From positions 46,705 to 110,704 of the forward strand of contig CALUUH010000004.1 of assembly GCA_944323875.1 (NCBI GenBank): 64,000 nucleotides of DNA, in the 5' to 3' direction. The first letter of the stretch is position 1. The number at the start of each line of letters is the position of its first letter. The notes under the pieces are model-generated. The model searched no databases. It was not told where the DNA came from and saw nothing but the letters and a program-made list of their open reading frames with translations. This stretch comes from Candidatus Gastranaerophilales bacterium. GTDB taxonomy: Bacteria; Cyanobacteriota; Vampirovibrionia; Gastranaerophilales; Gastranaerophilaceae. Below are positions 44,172-53,046 of the stretch, piece by piece. Made by a program: the position numbers and the translations under genes.

Positions 44172-45521
44172 ATGTATGAGTCGGGTAGTATTTTTATTAA
44201 CTTATTTATAATCGCATTTTTGCTGTTTGCAAACGGATTTTTTGTTGCATCTGAATTTGCAATGGTAAAGGTTAGAAAAACCCGTATAGAACAACTTGTA
44301 AAAGAGGGTAACGGCGTTGCAAAAATCGCACTGGAGGCAATTAAAGATTTAGATAAATTCATTGCTGCAGTTCAACTCGGTATAACAATCTCAAGTATCG
44401 GTTTAGGTTGGGTTGGCGAAAGTACTCTTGCGCGTATAATTGAACCTATATTTGAATTTATTCCCGGAGCCGGTCAAACAATTGCGGCACATACGGTTTC
44501 TGTGCCGATAGCATTTGCTTTGATTACTTTTATGCATGTTGTAATCGGTGAACTGTTACCAAAATCCATTGCGCTTGAATATACTGAAAAAACAGCGCTG
44601 ATTGTTGCAAAACCTATGCAGATGATTACATTTGTATTTAATCCGTTTATCTGGGTGTTGAACGGATTTGGGAACTGGCTGTTGAATTTGTTCAAAATAC
44701 CTCACTCACATAAAGCATCTCTTGTTCATTCAACAGAAGAACTTGATATGCTGGTTAACGCAAGTTACAACGGCGGAGTTCTGAACGAAACAGAAAAAGA
44801 CATGCTTCATAATGTGTTTAAATTTTCTGACCTAAACGCAAAACAGGTAATGATACCGAGAACAGACATGGTTTGTATTTCAAAAGACACACCGATAGAA
44901 GAATTAAATGCGCTTGCTGCGGAAAATCAATACACACGCTACCCTGTCTACGAAGAAGATATAGATCATATAATCGGTTTAGTGCATGTAAAAGATTTAT
45001 TCCAGCTTTCTATAAAAGACGAGATTTGCCCTATAGAAAAAATTCTGCGTCCGGTACTTCTTGTACCTGAAACAATAACCATGGACAATCTTGTTCTGGA
45101 ATTTAAAAAACGCAAAGGTCAAATGGCTATAGTAGTTGATGAATTTGGCGGGACTTCCGGACTTATCACTCTTGAAGACGTGCTTGAAGAAATATTTGGT
45201 GAAGTACAGGATGAGTTTGATGAAGAAGAAGAAACAGACATCAGAGAAGTCGCTCCGAATACCTATCTCACAAACGCAATGATGCGCGTCGATGAATTTG
45301 CAGAATTTTTCAACATGAATGAAGAAGAAATTGACGACGAAGATGTAGACACAATCGGCGGGCTGGTAATAAAAGCTCTTGGCCGTCTTGCGCAGGTAAA
45401 AGACGAAGTTATAATTCATAATCTTAAATTTATCGTTAAAGAAATCGACGGAGCAAGAATTACAAAACTTTTGATTATTCGTGAAAAAGAACCCGAAAAT
45501 TTAGAAGAAGAAACAGATTAA
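44172..45521 (+). CDS. CNNM/CorC-type membrane protein (DUF21-CBS-HlyC)
   Basis: A 449-aa protein of the hemolysin-C/CNNM group. An N-terminal DUF21 domain has four membrane helices (about residues 5-180; NGFFVASEFAMVKVRKTRI, VQLGITISSIGLGWVGEST). A CBS pair follows at about 205-340 (MIPRTDMVCISKDTPIEELN, MAIVVDEFGGTSGLITLEDV). The C-terminal CorC_HlyC domain is at about 360-435 (MRVDEFAEFFNMNEEEIDDE, DTIGGLV). Family members are linked to magnesium or sodium efflux; the old name haemolysin is misleading. SD GAAGGA lies upstream. Confidence 0.93.
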   Translation: MYESGSIFINLFIIAFLLFANGFFVASEFAMVKVRKTRIEQLVKEGNGVAKIALEAIKDLDKFIAAVQLGITISSIGLGWVGESTLARIIEPIFEFIPGAGQTIAAHTVSVPIAFALITFMHVVIGELLPKSIALEYTEKTALIVAKPMQMITFVFNPFIWVLNGFGNWLLNLFKIPHSHKASLVHSTEELDMLVNASYNGGVLNETEKDMLHNVFKFSDLNAKQVMIPRTDMVCISKDTPIEELNALAAENQYTRYPVYEEDIDHIIGLVHVKDLFQLSIKDEICPIEKILRPVLLVPETITMDNLVLEFKKRKGQMAIVVDEFGGTSGLITLEDVLEEIFGEVQDEFDEEEETDIREVAPNTYLTNAMMRVDEFAEFFNMNEEEIDDEDVDTIGGLVIKALGRLAQVKDEVIIHNLKFIVKEIDGARITKLLIIREKEPENLEEETD

Positions 45522-45657
45522 GGCATTTTGCATTTTATACAAAAAATATTAGTATTAATATATAAAAAAATAATTTTTGTTTTTTTTATTTTTGTGCTAT
45601 ATTCTGGTTAACAGTGTTTTATTTATTATTTATTTAAAAAGAAGGAGAATTAACACT

Positions 45658-48318
45658 ATGACAGAAAAACGTGTTTGGCTTTTCAGAGAAGGCAACGCAA
45701 ATATGCGTAATCTTCTCGGCGGAAAAGGCGCAAATTTGGCAGAGATGACCAATTTAGGCCTGCCTGTGCCACCGGGGTTAACTATTACTACAGAAACTTG
45801 TATGGATTACATCAATCATGGCAACAAAATGCCTGATGGTCTTATGGATGAAGTAAAGGCTGCATTGAAAGATGTTGAACAACAAGCCGGTAAAAAATTC
45901 GGTGATACTCAAAATCCGTTACTTGTATCTGTTCGTTCAGGCGCAAGACTTTCTATGCCTGGTATGATGGAAACAATCCTTAACTTAGGGTTGAATGACG
46001 ATACTGTAGAAGCTATGGTTAGACTTACTAACAACCCTAGATTCTGCTATGACAGCTACCGTCGTTTCTTAACCATGTTCGGTTCTGTTGCATGGGAAAT
46101 GGACAGACAAAAATACTTCGAATCAGAAGTTGAAAAACTTAAAGAACGCGAAGGTGTTAAAGAAGATACTGAAATTTCAGCAGAAGGCTGGAAATCTTTA
46201 ATCCCTGTCTACAAAAATGTTATTAAAGAAGTTACAGGTAAAGAATTCCCGCAAGATCCATACGTTCAATTGGAAGAAGCTATTGAAGCCGTATTCAGAT
46301 CATGGAATATTCCGCGTGCAGTTGCTTACAGAAACATGAACAAAATCGACCACAGCTACGGTACTGCTGTTAACGTTCAAACAATGGTATTCGGTAACAT
46401 GGGCGACGATTGCGCAACAGGTGTTTCATTCACCCGTAACCCTGCAACCGGTGAAAATAAATTCTACGGTGAATACTTAACCAATGCTCAAGGTGAAGAC
46501 GTTGTTGCAGGTATCAGAACTCCAAAACCTATTGCGGAATTGGAAAACGAAATGCCTGATTTATACAAGCAATACGTTGATATCGCTAAAAAACTTGAAC
46601 TTGGCTACAAAGATGTTCAAGATATGGAATTCACAATTGAAAAAGGTAAATTGTGGATCTTGCAAACCCGTAACGGTAAAAGAACTGCAGCTGCTGCTGT
46701 AAAAATCGCTGTTGATCTGCACGAAGAAGGTATTATTACAAAAGAACGTGCTATTCAGCTTGTTGATCCTTATACAGTTAACCAGATCTTATTACCTTGC
46801 TTTGATGCAAAAGCACTGGCTGACGCTCACAAAATTTGCTCAGGTGTAAACGCATCTCCTGGTGCTGCTGTAGGTAAAATCGTATTTGATACAGAAGAAG
46901 CAGCAGAACGAGGCGCAGCAGGTGAAAAAGTTATCCTTGTACGTGTAGAAACATGTCCGGATGATATTCACGGTATGGCTGTTTCTCAAGGTGTATTGAC
47001 ACTCAGAGGCGGCGCAACTTCTCACGCAGCAGTTGTTGCTAAAGGTATGGGTAAACCTTGCGTTTCAGGTTGCGAAGATTTAAAAATTGACCTTAACAAC
47101 GAAACATTAACAGGTGCAGACGGTACTGTTTACCACAAAAACGATGTAATTTCTCTTGACGGCGGCAAGGGACTTGTTATGGAAGGCGCTGTTAAACTCG
47201 TTGAAGCTCAAATTGACGACAACTGGAACAAATTCTTTAGCTGGGTTGACGAAATTAAACAAATGAAAGTTGAAGCTAACGCAGATACTCCTAAAGATAT
47301 TGAAAACGCTAAGAAATTCGGTGCAGAAGGTGTCGGTCTTTGCCGTACAGAACACATGTTCATGGATCCTGACAGACTGCCTTGGGTACAAAAAATGATT
47401 ATTGCAGGTACTCCGGAAGCAAGAAAAGAAGCTCTGGAACACTTATTGCCTATGCAATATTCAGATTTCTACGCAATGTTCAAAGCTTTAGGCGACAAAC
47501 CTTTGACTGTAAGACTTTTAGACCCGCCGCTTCATGAATTCTTACCGGATAAAGAATCTTTAATCGCGGAAGTAGCTACTTTAAAAGCTCTCGGCAAAGA
47601 CGCATCAGAAAAAGAAGAACTTTTACATGTTGTAGAAAGTCTTTCAGAATCTAACCCGATGATGGGCTTGCGCGGATGCCGTCTGGGCTTAACTTATCCG
47701 GAAATCAATGAAATGCAAGTTAGAGCAATCTTTGAAGCTTGCTGTGATTTGAAAAAAGAAGGATTAAATGTTAAACCTTGGGTAATGGTACCGTTAATCG
47801 GCCACGTAAACGAACTTAAAGTCGCTAAAGAAACACTTGTTCGTGTAGCAAGAGAAGTTATGATTAAGAAGGGCGTAGAAGTTGAATACAAATTCGGTAC
47901 TATGATTGAAATTCCGCGTGCTGCATTAACTTCTGACGAAATTGCAGAATACGCTGAATTCTTCTCATTCGGTACAAACGACCTTACACAAATGACATTC
48001 GGCTACTCACGTGACGATGCAGAAGGTAAGTTCTTGAACAGATATGTTGAACAAAAAATCTTACCTGCTAACCCGTTTGAAACATTAGATCAAAAAGGTG
48101 TTGGCCAGTTAATTGAAATGTCAATGGAAAAAGGTAAGAAAATAAATCCTTCACTTGTCGGCGGTATTTGCGGTGAACACGGCGGTGATCCTGATTCTGT
48201 TAAATTTGCACACAAAATCGGATTGGATTACGTATCTTGTTCTCCATTCAGAATTCCGCAAGCAAGACTTGCTGCAGCACAGGCTGTTGTTGAATCACGT
48301 CAACTTGCACTTGTGTAA
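45658..48318 (+). CDS. ppdK: Pyruvate, phosphate dikinase
   Basis: Interconverts pyruvate + ATP + Pi and PEP + AMP + PPi; in anaerobes it often replaces pyruvate kinase or supports gluconeogenesis. The 886-aa protein has MLLGGKGANLAEM-type N-terminal ATP-grasp (LLGGKGANLAEMTNLGLPVP, SVRSGARLSMPGMMETILNL). The phosphohistidine is in GGATSHAAVVAKGMGKPCVS, and the C-terminal barrel has GLCRTEHMF, GTNDLTQMTFGYSRDDAEGK and GGICGEHGGDP. The frame is open further up, but AAGGAG before the ATG at 45658 and the family's usual N-terminus fix the start. Strong terminator after it. Confidence 0.98.
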   Translation: MTEKRVWLFREGNANMRNLLGGKGANLAEMTNLGLPVPPGLTITTETCMDYINHGNKMPDGLMDEVKAALKDVEQQAGKKFGDTQNPLLVSVRSGARLSMPGMMETILNLGLNDDTVEAMVRLTNNPRFCYDSYRRFLTMFGSVAWEMDRQKYFESEVEKLKEREGVKEDTEISAEGWKSLIPVYKNVIKEVTGKEFPQDPYVQLEEAIEAVFRSWNIPRAVAYRNMNKIDHSYGTAVNVQTMVFGNMGDDCATGVSFTRNPATGENKFYGEYLTNAQGEDVVAGIRTPKPIAELENEMPDLYKQYVDIAKKLELGYKDVQDMEFTIEKGKLWILQTRNGKRTAAAAVKIAVDLHEEGIITKERAIQLVDPYTVNQILLPCFDAKALADAHKICSGVNASPGAAVGKIVFDTEEAAERGAAGEKVILVRVETCPDDIHGMAVSQGVLTLRGGATSHAAVVAKGMGKPCVSGCEDLKIDLNNETLTGADGTVYHKNDVISLDGGKGLVMEGAVKLVEAQIDDNWNKFFSWVDEIKQMKVEANADTPKDIENAKKFGAEGVGLCRTEHMFMDPDRLPWVQKMIIAGTPEARKEALEHLLPMQYSDFYAMFKALGDKPLTVRLLDPPLHEFLPDKESLIAEVATLKALGKDASEKEELLHVVESLSESNPMMGLRGCRLGLTYPEINEMQVRAIFEACCDLKKEGLNVKPWVMVPLIGHVNELKVAKETLVRVAREVMIKKGVEVEYKFGTMIEIPRAALTSDEIAEYAEFFSFGTNDLTQMTFGYSRDDAEGKFLNRYVEQKILPANPFETLDQKGVGQLIEMSMEKGKKINPSLVGGICGEHGGDPDSVKFAHKIGLDYVSCSPFRIPQARLAAAQAVVESRQLALV

Positions 48319-48331
48319 TCTGAAAAATTAT

Positions 48332-48370
48332 AAAATCCACGGAGGGCGTAATGCTCCCCGTGGATTTTTT
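48332..48370 (+). terminator. Intrinsic terminator of ppdK
   Basis: AAAATCCACGG/CCGTGGATTTT stem with further GGGC/GCTC pairing inside and TTTTTT at the end. Confidence 0.9.
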
Positions 48371-48390
48371 ATTGTGTTAAAATAACAAAA

Positions 48391-48612
48391 TTATCTAAGT
48401 TTTAAAAGTTCATCCAGTTCAATATTCAAATAATTAGCAATATCAATGAGTTTGCCGATAGAAAAATTTTGCATGCCGATTTCGAGTTTAGCAATATAAC
48501 TCCACGACTTATCCATGAGTTCGGCAAATTCTTCCTGTGTCAACCCTTTGGCTTTGCGCGCGTTTTGTATGTTTTTCCCTATTATTTTATAAATTTCTTT
48601 TTTATCTTGCAT
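48391..48612 (-). CDS. XRE-family helix-turn-helix regulator, 73 aa
   Basis: A compact Cro/C1-type DNA-binding protein: IGKNIQNARKAKGLTQEEFA, ELMDKSWSYIAKLEIGMQNF, SIGKLIDIANYLNIELDELL. This is a full five-helix HTH domain and nothing else. It is intact, unlike the truncated relative at 29929. It lies 101 nt from the divergent pilin 2 gene, so it may regulate that gene or itself; this is inferred from position only. Confidence 0.88.
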   Translation of the reverse strand: MQDKKEIYKIIGKNIQNARKAKGLTQEEFAELMDKSWSYIAKLEIGMQNFSIGKLIDIANYLNIELDELLKLR

Positions 48613-48713
48613 TACTTAAATTATAAATGCATATTGACATATAAATGTATTGACTTATAATGATATACATAAATATATGAATAAAATGATTTAAACTATA
48701 GAAAGGGGGCAGT

Positions 48714-49949
48714 ATGGGAAAAAAGAGTAGAGTAAGTAAAGTGAGTGAAGTGAGTACAGTGAGTGAGGTGAGTAAGATGTCGGAACAAGGCGAACAGCAA
48801 TCGCTACATTCCCTTCTACCTTTGGGAGAAGGTGGCCGGAGGCCGGATGAGGGTTTAACGAAAATCGGCAGGCTAGCCTGCACCAACACTCAGGTGGCCG
48901 CTAAAGCTGCTTTCACTTTGGCTGAAGTATTAATCACCCTCGCGGTTATTGGAGTGGTGGCCGCTCTGACCTTGCCGGGGCTCATTCAAAATCATAACGA
49001 GAAGGCATGGTCTACGGCCAAAGATCTCTGGGAAAAGAAACTCACTGAAACTGTCCGCCGCATGAACACTGACGGCGTCATGACAGGACACGACTCTACA
49101 GAGGACTTCATGGATACTTTCAAGCAATATATGAAAGTAATAAAGACCTGTGATAATACAGATATTAACAAATGCTACTCTCCTAAAGTCGTAACTACAG
49201 GAAGCAACGAAGAACCTATGGAAGTTGAAACTGACTCTTTAACCTCTGCCTCAAGCATGGGACTAAGCGACTGGCAAACTAATACAAATACCATGAGCTT
49301 TGTCGTTGCAGACGGAACAACAGTTATTATGGCGTATCAGCCGGAATGTCCTTATGCTGACCCTATAGAAGATACAGGATCTCAAGTATCTTGCATGGGA
49401 TATATGGTAGATGTAAACGGAAAGAAAGGACCGAATAGAGTTGGAAAAGATATTCAATTATCTTCAGGCGTAGCGTTCTCAACCTGCGATAACCCAATAG
49501 GCGACATGTGCTGGTCAACAGAGTTTCTGGCGAATAGAGCTATCAACACATGTGCAGGCAGTGAATACGAAGATATGGAAGAGCAACACGGAAGTGGTTG
49601 TTCTACTAACTATTGGGCAGGAGCAAAACTAACTTGCCAAGAGAAAAACATGAGCTTACCAACGAGAGCACAACTTGCACAGTTAGCTAGTGAATTATAT
49701 GTAAACTCAAGCGATGGAAGCGCAGTAACAATAGGAGCGAACGAGGGTAAAAGTGGCCTCAAAGTAAAGGACGAATACCAACAAAATCCTCCAATCAACT
49801 ACAATGGCTACTACTACTGGTCCAGTGAGGAGTACAATGCTGGCAACGCGTACTACCGGGGCTTCTACACTGCCTACACGCGCGGCAGTGACAATTACTG
49901 GTACGGCAAGCTCTACAGCAACGCCAGCGCTGTTTGTATATCCAACTAA
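48714..49949 (+). CDS. Type IV pilin-like protein with hypervariable C-terminus (pilin 2)
   Basis: A 411-aa paralogue of the 12235-13605 gene. A 66-aa leader precedes the prepilin site KAA/FTLAEVLITL (cleavage after A66, Glu at mature position 5). SD AAAGGGGG before the ATG shows that the leader is translated. Leader residues 6-24 (SRVSKVSEVSTVSEV...) come from a period-9 DNA repeat and residues 30-48 from dispersed repeat R1. The next ~190 residues are almost identical to pilin 1 despite many synonymous changes. The segment after AINTC diverges moderately. The last 45 codons form VR2, ending with the same CISN tail. Likely surface pilus or pseudopilus tip/adhesin. Confidence 0.86.
   Translation: MGKKSRVSKVSEVSTVSEVSKMSEQGEQQSLHSLLPLGEGGRRPDEGLTKIGRLACTNTQVAAKAAFTLAEVLITLAVIGVVAALTLPGLIQNHNEKAWSTAKDLWEKKLTETVRRMNTDGVMTGHDSTEDFMDTFKQYMKVIKTCDNTDINKCYSPKVVTTGSNEEPMEVETDSLTSASSMGLSDWQTNTNTMSFVVADGTTVIMAYQPECPYADPIEDTGSQVSCMGYMVDVNGKKGPNRVGKDIQLSSGVAFSTCDNPIGDMCWSTEFLANRAINTCAGSEYEDMEEQHGSGCSTNYWAGAKLTCQEKNMSLPTRAQLAQLASELYVNSSDGSAVTIGANEGKSGLKVKDEYQQNPPINYNGYYYWSSEEYNAGNAYYRGFYTAYTRGSDNYWYGKLYSNASAVCISN
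48734..48776. repeat. Period-9 tandem repeat translated in the pilin 2 leader
   Basis: AAGTGAGTG / AAGTGAGTA / CAGTGAGTG / AGGTGAGTA units. The 9-nt period keeps frame and gives the VSE/VST/VSK peptide pattern. Confidence 0.85.
48801..48856. repeat. Dispersed repeat R1, copy 2
   Basis: TCGCTACATTCCCTT...GAGGGTTT with CCTTCT...AGAAGG and GGCCGG-AGGCCGG palindromic cores; encodes SLHSLLPLGEGGRRPDEGL. Confidence 0.8.
49803..49937 (+). repeat. Variable repeat VR2, candidate DGR target
   Basis: Gap-free homologue of VR1 (12247-12381). Invariant sites include TACTGGTCC, AGTGAGGAGTAC, GCGTAC, the CGG-NNC-TTC-NNC-ACT spacing and GCGCTGTTTG (candidate IMH, 49927-49936). Variable sites sit almost wholly at the first two bases of NNC codons. 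Local GC is well above that of the chromosome. Confidence 0.8.
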
Positions 49950-49969
49950 GGACTTTGGCCTTAGTTGGA
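49941..49969. promoter_or_regulatory. Post-VR hairpin containing the pilin 2 stop codon
   Basis: TCCAACTAAGG/CCTTAGTTGGA, perfect 11-bp arms; the TAA stop is in the left arm. Same design as 12215-12243. Confidence 0.8.
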
Positions 49970-49970
49970 C

Positions 49971-50005
49971 GTGAATAAGTGATTAGGTGATTAAGTGACT
50001 AAGTT
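49971..50005. repeat. Period-8 tandem repeat
   Basis: AAGTGATT-type units, the reverse complement of the CACTTAGT repeat downstream of pilin 1. Confidence 0.7.
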
Positions 50006-50013
50006 GTTACAAG

Positions 50014-50054
50014 AATAAGGCAATGTGGGATTCCCCTAATTGCCTTATTTTATT
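50014..50054 (+). terminator. Intrinsic terminator of pilin 2
   Basis: AATAAGGCAAT/ATTGCCTTATT with GGGA/TCCC inside, followed by TTATT. Homologous to 11931-11960. Confidence 0.75.
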
Positions 50055-50058
50055 AACG

Positions 50059-50096
50059 AACTTAACGTCCTAACGTCTTAGCGTCTTAACGTCTTT
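50059..50096. repeat. Period-8 tandem repeat (CTTAACGT)
   Basis: CTTAACGT CCTAACGT CTTAGCGT CTTAACGT, then T5; the same family as 16502, 16680 and 29523. Confidence 0.8.
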
Positions 50097-50557
50097 TTAG
50101 GTAATGAGATTATTTTCTCGTTGCCTTTTTTGTCCCGTCATCCCGCAGCGAATTGCGAGCAGAGGCACGAGCGCACAGCGCGAGAGGTGACGCCGAAACG
50201 GAAACGGTCAGTTTTCGTTGGAGGCGGAACGGTGCCGTTTATCGCGAGTAATTTTTAAAAGCAATACGCCATAGTTGTTGCCTTGCGGGATCTCAAATTT
50301 TTTTGTTGGGCAAGAATGCCCCAACCTACATCAATCCGACCGTTAGCCGGAAGCGCCGGAGGATGTTAATGAAACAACAGCAAAGCGCGCGTTGTTTGAG
50401 CGTAGCGAGTTCGCGCGCTCAAGTTGAATTTACATCCTCTGTGCGCTGTAGGTGAAGGTCGGGAGCTTCTTTGCTTACTTTCTTGTCGGCACAAGAAAGT
50501 AAAATTATACGTCAGCTTAGTAAAGCTGACCTACTGTTTTTTCTCACTCAAAACGGC
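50097..50557. other. Gene-free repeat island downstream of pilin 2
   Basis: Holds dispersed repeat R2 (50135-50297), GC-rich filler, a GGGCA/TGCCC hairpin near 50308-50323, CTTTCTTGT/ACAAGAAAG near 50479-50500 and GTCAGCTT/AAGCTGAC near 50513-50532. The last two are probably terminator-like palindromes for the minus-strand gene at 50558. No convincing coding frame. Confidence 0.65.
50135..50297. repeat. Dispersed repeat R2, copy 2 (long form)
   Basis: Ends CCGTCATCCCGCAGCG and GTTGTTGCCTTGCGGGATCT match the other copies; the 120-nt interior is unrelated to theirs. Confidence 0.75.
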
Positions 50558-51127
50558 CTACAAGTTTTGTGTGCTGTTTATCTGGGCTACCATTTCTTTA
50601 ATATAAGCTTTGACCGCAACTGTAATTATTAAATCAGGCTCTGACATTGCAAATTCATCCAGTATAATAATGCCGCGGCGAAGATCGCCTTTTTCAACAT
50701 ACAAAAGTCCCAGCATTATTTTGTTTAGCGGAGAACCGTCCTGACTGTATTCCTTAATCTTCATATCAACAAGACCGCGCGCCTTAAAGCACTTTGCCAG
50801 ATTTTGATAGTATTTAAAATTAAGGCTGTATTGGGTAATCGCACGTTCAAAACAATCCTGCGCCCAGTCAGGATAACCGATTATCATATAGGTTTCGCCT
50901 AAATTATTGTAATATGTTGACGTTGCTTGTGTATCAGGGTTTAGACTTATGGCTATTTTAAACTCCTGTATGGCTGCATAGTAACATTTTTCATTCAGAT
51001 ACCTTAAACCCCAATCATTATGCAGAGCTCCGTTTTTGGAAGCATCAATTTCATACTCATAGGGTTTCCGGTAGCCGGATGTTACCATACACGTCAATAT
51101 TAATGCTGAAATTAAAATCTTTTTCAT
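50558..51127 (-). CDS. Exported TPR-like protein, 189 aa
   Basis: Signal peptide about residues 1-18 (KKILISALILTCMVTSG; a lipobox is not clear), then TPR units: NDWGLRYLNEKCYYAAIQEF, YYNNLGETYMIIGYPDWAQD, YYQNLAKCFKARGLVDMKIK. TPR proteins mediate protein contacts; no partner is evident. It is last in a minus-strand series with the MBL hydrolase (51131, 3-nt gap), phosphoesterase (52072) and TPR protein (53039). Confidence 0.8.
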   Translation of the reverse strand: MKKILISALILTCMVTSGYRKPYEYEIDASKNGALHNDWGLRYLNEKCYYAAIQEFKIAISLNPDTQATSTYYNNLGETYMIIGYPDWAQDCFERAITQYSLNFKYYQNLAKCFKARGLVDMKIKEYSQDGSPLNKIMLGLLYVEKGDLRRGIIILDEFAMSEPDLIITVAVKAYIKEMVAQINSTQNL

Positions 51128-51130
51128 ACT

Positions 51131-52057
51131 TTATAATTCTATTTCAAGCCCTTCATACGCAAGCTGAACATTTTCAAGCTCTTTATAATGTTCTTTAATG
51201 ATATTTAACTTGTTGTCATTATATGTCGGGTCAAAATGGAAGAATACAAGTTTTTTAGCGCCAACCTGTTTTTGACATTCTATAGCCATGTCAAATGTAG
51301 AGTGGCCGTACCCCTGTTTCGGTACGAAGGTATTCAGATAATCTTCTGTTGTATATTGCGCATCATGGATTATAAGGTCGCATCCGCGGGCAAAGTTTGC
51401 CAGTTTTTTGTCGCCGCCAAGGTAGCTTTCTTTGTCCGTTGCGTAAACAAGAGTTTTATCTTTGTATGCTATTTTGTAAATTATAACCCCTTCTTGCGGA
51501 TGTGCGTATGAGCGGTAACACGTAATTAAAACGTCATCCCCCTGCGGAATTTTATCTTCATCACGTTCAATTCTTTTAATTATAGGTTCAGAATCATGCC
51601 TTAAAACTATGCCGTCAGTATCGGTGATGTCATGAATATTCAGGTTCCCGGCAATATCACCTAAATCCAGCGGGAAGGATTTGCCAAAAAGCAAATGTGC
51701 AAGTTCATCAGATAAAGTTTCTTCATAACTTACATTCCCGTAGACATTAATTTTGCTGGTCGGGATATGCAAAGGTCTGAAAAACGTAAAGCCCTGAATA
51801 TGATCCTGATGTATATGAGATATTAAAACAGTTGCTTTAATCGGGGTACGTTCCTGTGGTGTCAGACCTGAGGCAATATATTTTTCCATCAAGTCATTGC
51901 CGACATCAATAAGCCCTGTTCCTGCATCCAGTATAATTAAATGGCCGTTTACGTTTACTTCTACACATGATGTGTTACCGCCGTATTGCAGGTAATTTCC
52001 GTTTGCTATCGGGTAGCTTCCTCTGACACCTCTGAATTTAATCTTGAACTCGCTCAT
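51131..52057 (-). CDS. Metallo-beta-lactamase-fold hydrolase (phosphodiesterase/RNase Z-like)
   Basis: A 308-aa MBL-fold enzyme. GVRGSYPIANGNYLQYGGNT at the N-terminus is typical of the cyclic-nucleotide phosphodiesterase/PhnP-like branch. The zinc ligands are in ISHIHQDHIQG (HxHxDH), LRHDSEP and LIIHDAQYT, with GHSTFDMA and FFHFDP further on. It has no signal peptide, so it acts in the cytoplasm. Substrate (cyclic nucleotide, RNA or phosphonate) cannot be told. SD GAGGT lies upstream; clustered with the phosphoesterase at 52072. Confidence 0.87.
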   Translation of the reverse strand: MSEFKIKFRGVRGSYPIANGNYLQYGGNTSCVEVNVNGHLIILDAGTGLIDVGNDLMEKYIASGLTPQERTPIKATVLISHIHQDHIQGFTFFRPLHIPTSKINVYGNVSYEETLSDELAHLLFGKSFPLDLGDIAGNLNIHDITDTDGIVLRHDSEPIIKRIERDEDKIPQGDDVLITCYRSYAHPQEGVIIYKIAYKDKTLVYATDKESYLGGDKKLANFARGCDLIIHDAQYTTEDYLNTFVPKQGYGHSTFDMAIECQKQVGAKKLVFFHFDPTYNDNKLNIIKEHYKELENVQLAYEGLEIEL

Positions 52058-52071
52058 ACTTTTAACCTCTG

Positions 52072-53046
52072 TTATTTCTTAATTATATAAATACCGTTTT
52101 GATCTTTAGGCTCACCTGAATAAATAGTTGTTCCAAATACCATGATTTTGGCAAGTTTTTGTAAGTTTTGCAGGCGTGTTTCATTTGTTTTTATATCAAA
52201 AACAACCCTTCTTCTGTGATTAGTAACATTCACGACTCTAAACACATTCGGATAACTTACAAGTGCGGCAGAGCTGACATATAAAATGTTACCTTTTTGA
52301 GTGATTTTTGCGCCGTGGTAATGCCCTTGAAATACACCGATAGGATTTTTATATTTAGCTAAAACAGCTTCAACTTCCTCTGCGTTTAAGAGTTTGTGCC
52401 CCGGACTGCTGTAAGGCTCTATTATCGGCACATGCATAAATATAAGAATAGTATCTTTCGGAGAACTGCTTATCTGATTATCCAGCCATTGCAGCTGTTC
52501 CTGACTAATCTCGCCATTAGCCGTAATTCTGTCGCGGATTATGGTATCAAGTACAATAACTTTGTATCCTTTTTGCGGAACAAATGAATAGTAAGGCGTT
52601 GTGAAAGTAAAATTCTTATTGTATTTGTTTACAAGACTTAAATATACACCAGGGGTTAAATATCCACCGACACAGGTGTCATGGTTTCCGAAAGCAATAT
52701 ACCACGGATAAACCAGTTTTTGGGCATGCGGCAAAAATGCAGATAATTCTTTTTCAAAAGATTTATCTATCTGGTCGCCCGTAAACATTACGAAATTAAC
52801 ATTCGGAATTTCATTAATCTGTTCTATTGCGTCATCAAGGAGTTTTGGAGATTCTCCGGTTAGTTTGTAAGTAGTATTTGTCTGACGTGTAGAAAAGTGA
52901 ACATCACTTACCTGTACAAATTTAAGACTTGAGGCGCTGTAACTTTGCAGACCGCAAAACATTATAATCGCAAGAATTATAGATATGCTCCAGTTTTTTA
53001 TTCTTGTTGCGGTACTCTCTTTTCTGTGTCGTTCTCTTCTAGCCAT
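52072..53046 (-). CDS. Membrane-anchored or exported metallophosphoesterase
   Basis: A 324-aa calcineurin-like phosphoesterase. A basic N-terminus (ARRERHRKE...) is followed by one hydrophobic segment (about residues 20-38, ISIILAIIMFCGLQSYSA), acting as signal or anchor. Motifs: FVQVSDVHFS, VMFTGDQID, IAFGNHDTC, FMHVPIIEP and GVFQGHYHGAK, a complete set. It is paralogous to the 43281 protein but longer at both ends. It overlaps the TPR gene upstream by 8 nt, hence translational coupling. Confidence 0.88.
   Translation of the reverse strand: MARRERHRKESTATRIKNWSISIILAIIMFCGLQSYSASSLKFVQVSDVHFSTRQTNTTYKLTGESPKLLDDAIEQINEIPNVNFVMFTGDQIDKSFEKELSAFLPHAQKLVYPWYIAFGNHDTCVGGYLTPGVYLSLVNKYNKNFTFTTPYYSFVPQKGYKVIVLDTIIRDRITANGEISQEQLQWLDNQISSSPKDTILIFMHVPIIEPYSSPGHKLLNAEEVEAVLAKYKNPIGVFQGHYHGAKITQKGNILYVSSAALVSYPNVFRVVNVTNHRRRVVFDIKTNETRLQNLQKLAKIMVFGTTIYSGEPKDQNGIYIIKK

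Noticed and set aside
48602..48889. Minus-strand frame overlapping the pilin 2 leader
   Set aside because: Antisense to translated repeats (LRPPSPKGRRE is the reverse reading of R1); the plus frame has the SD and the pilin continuation.
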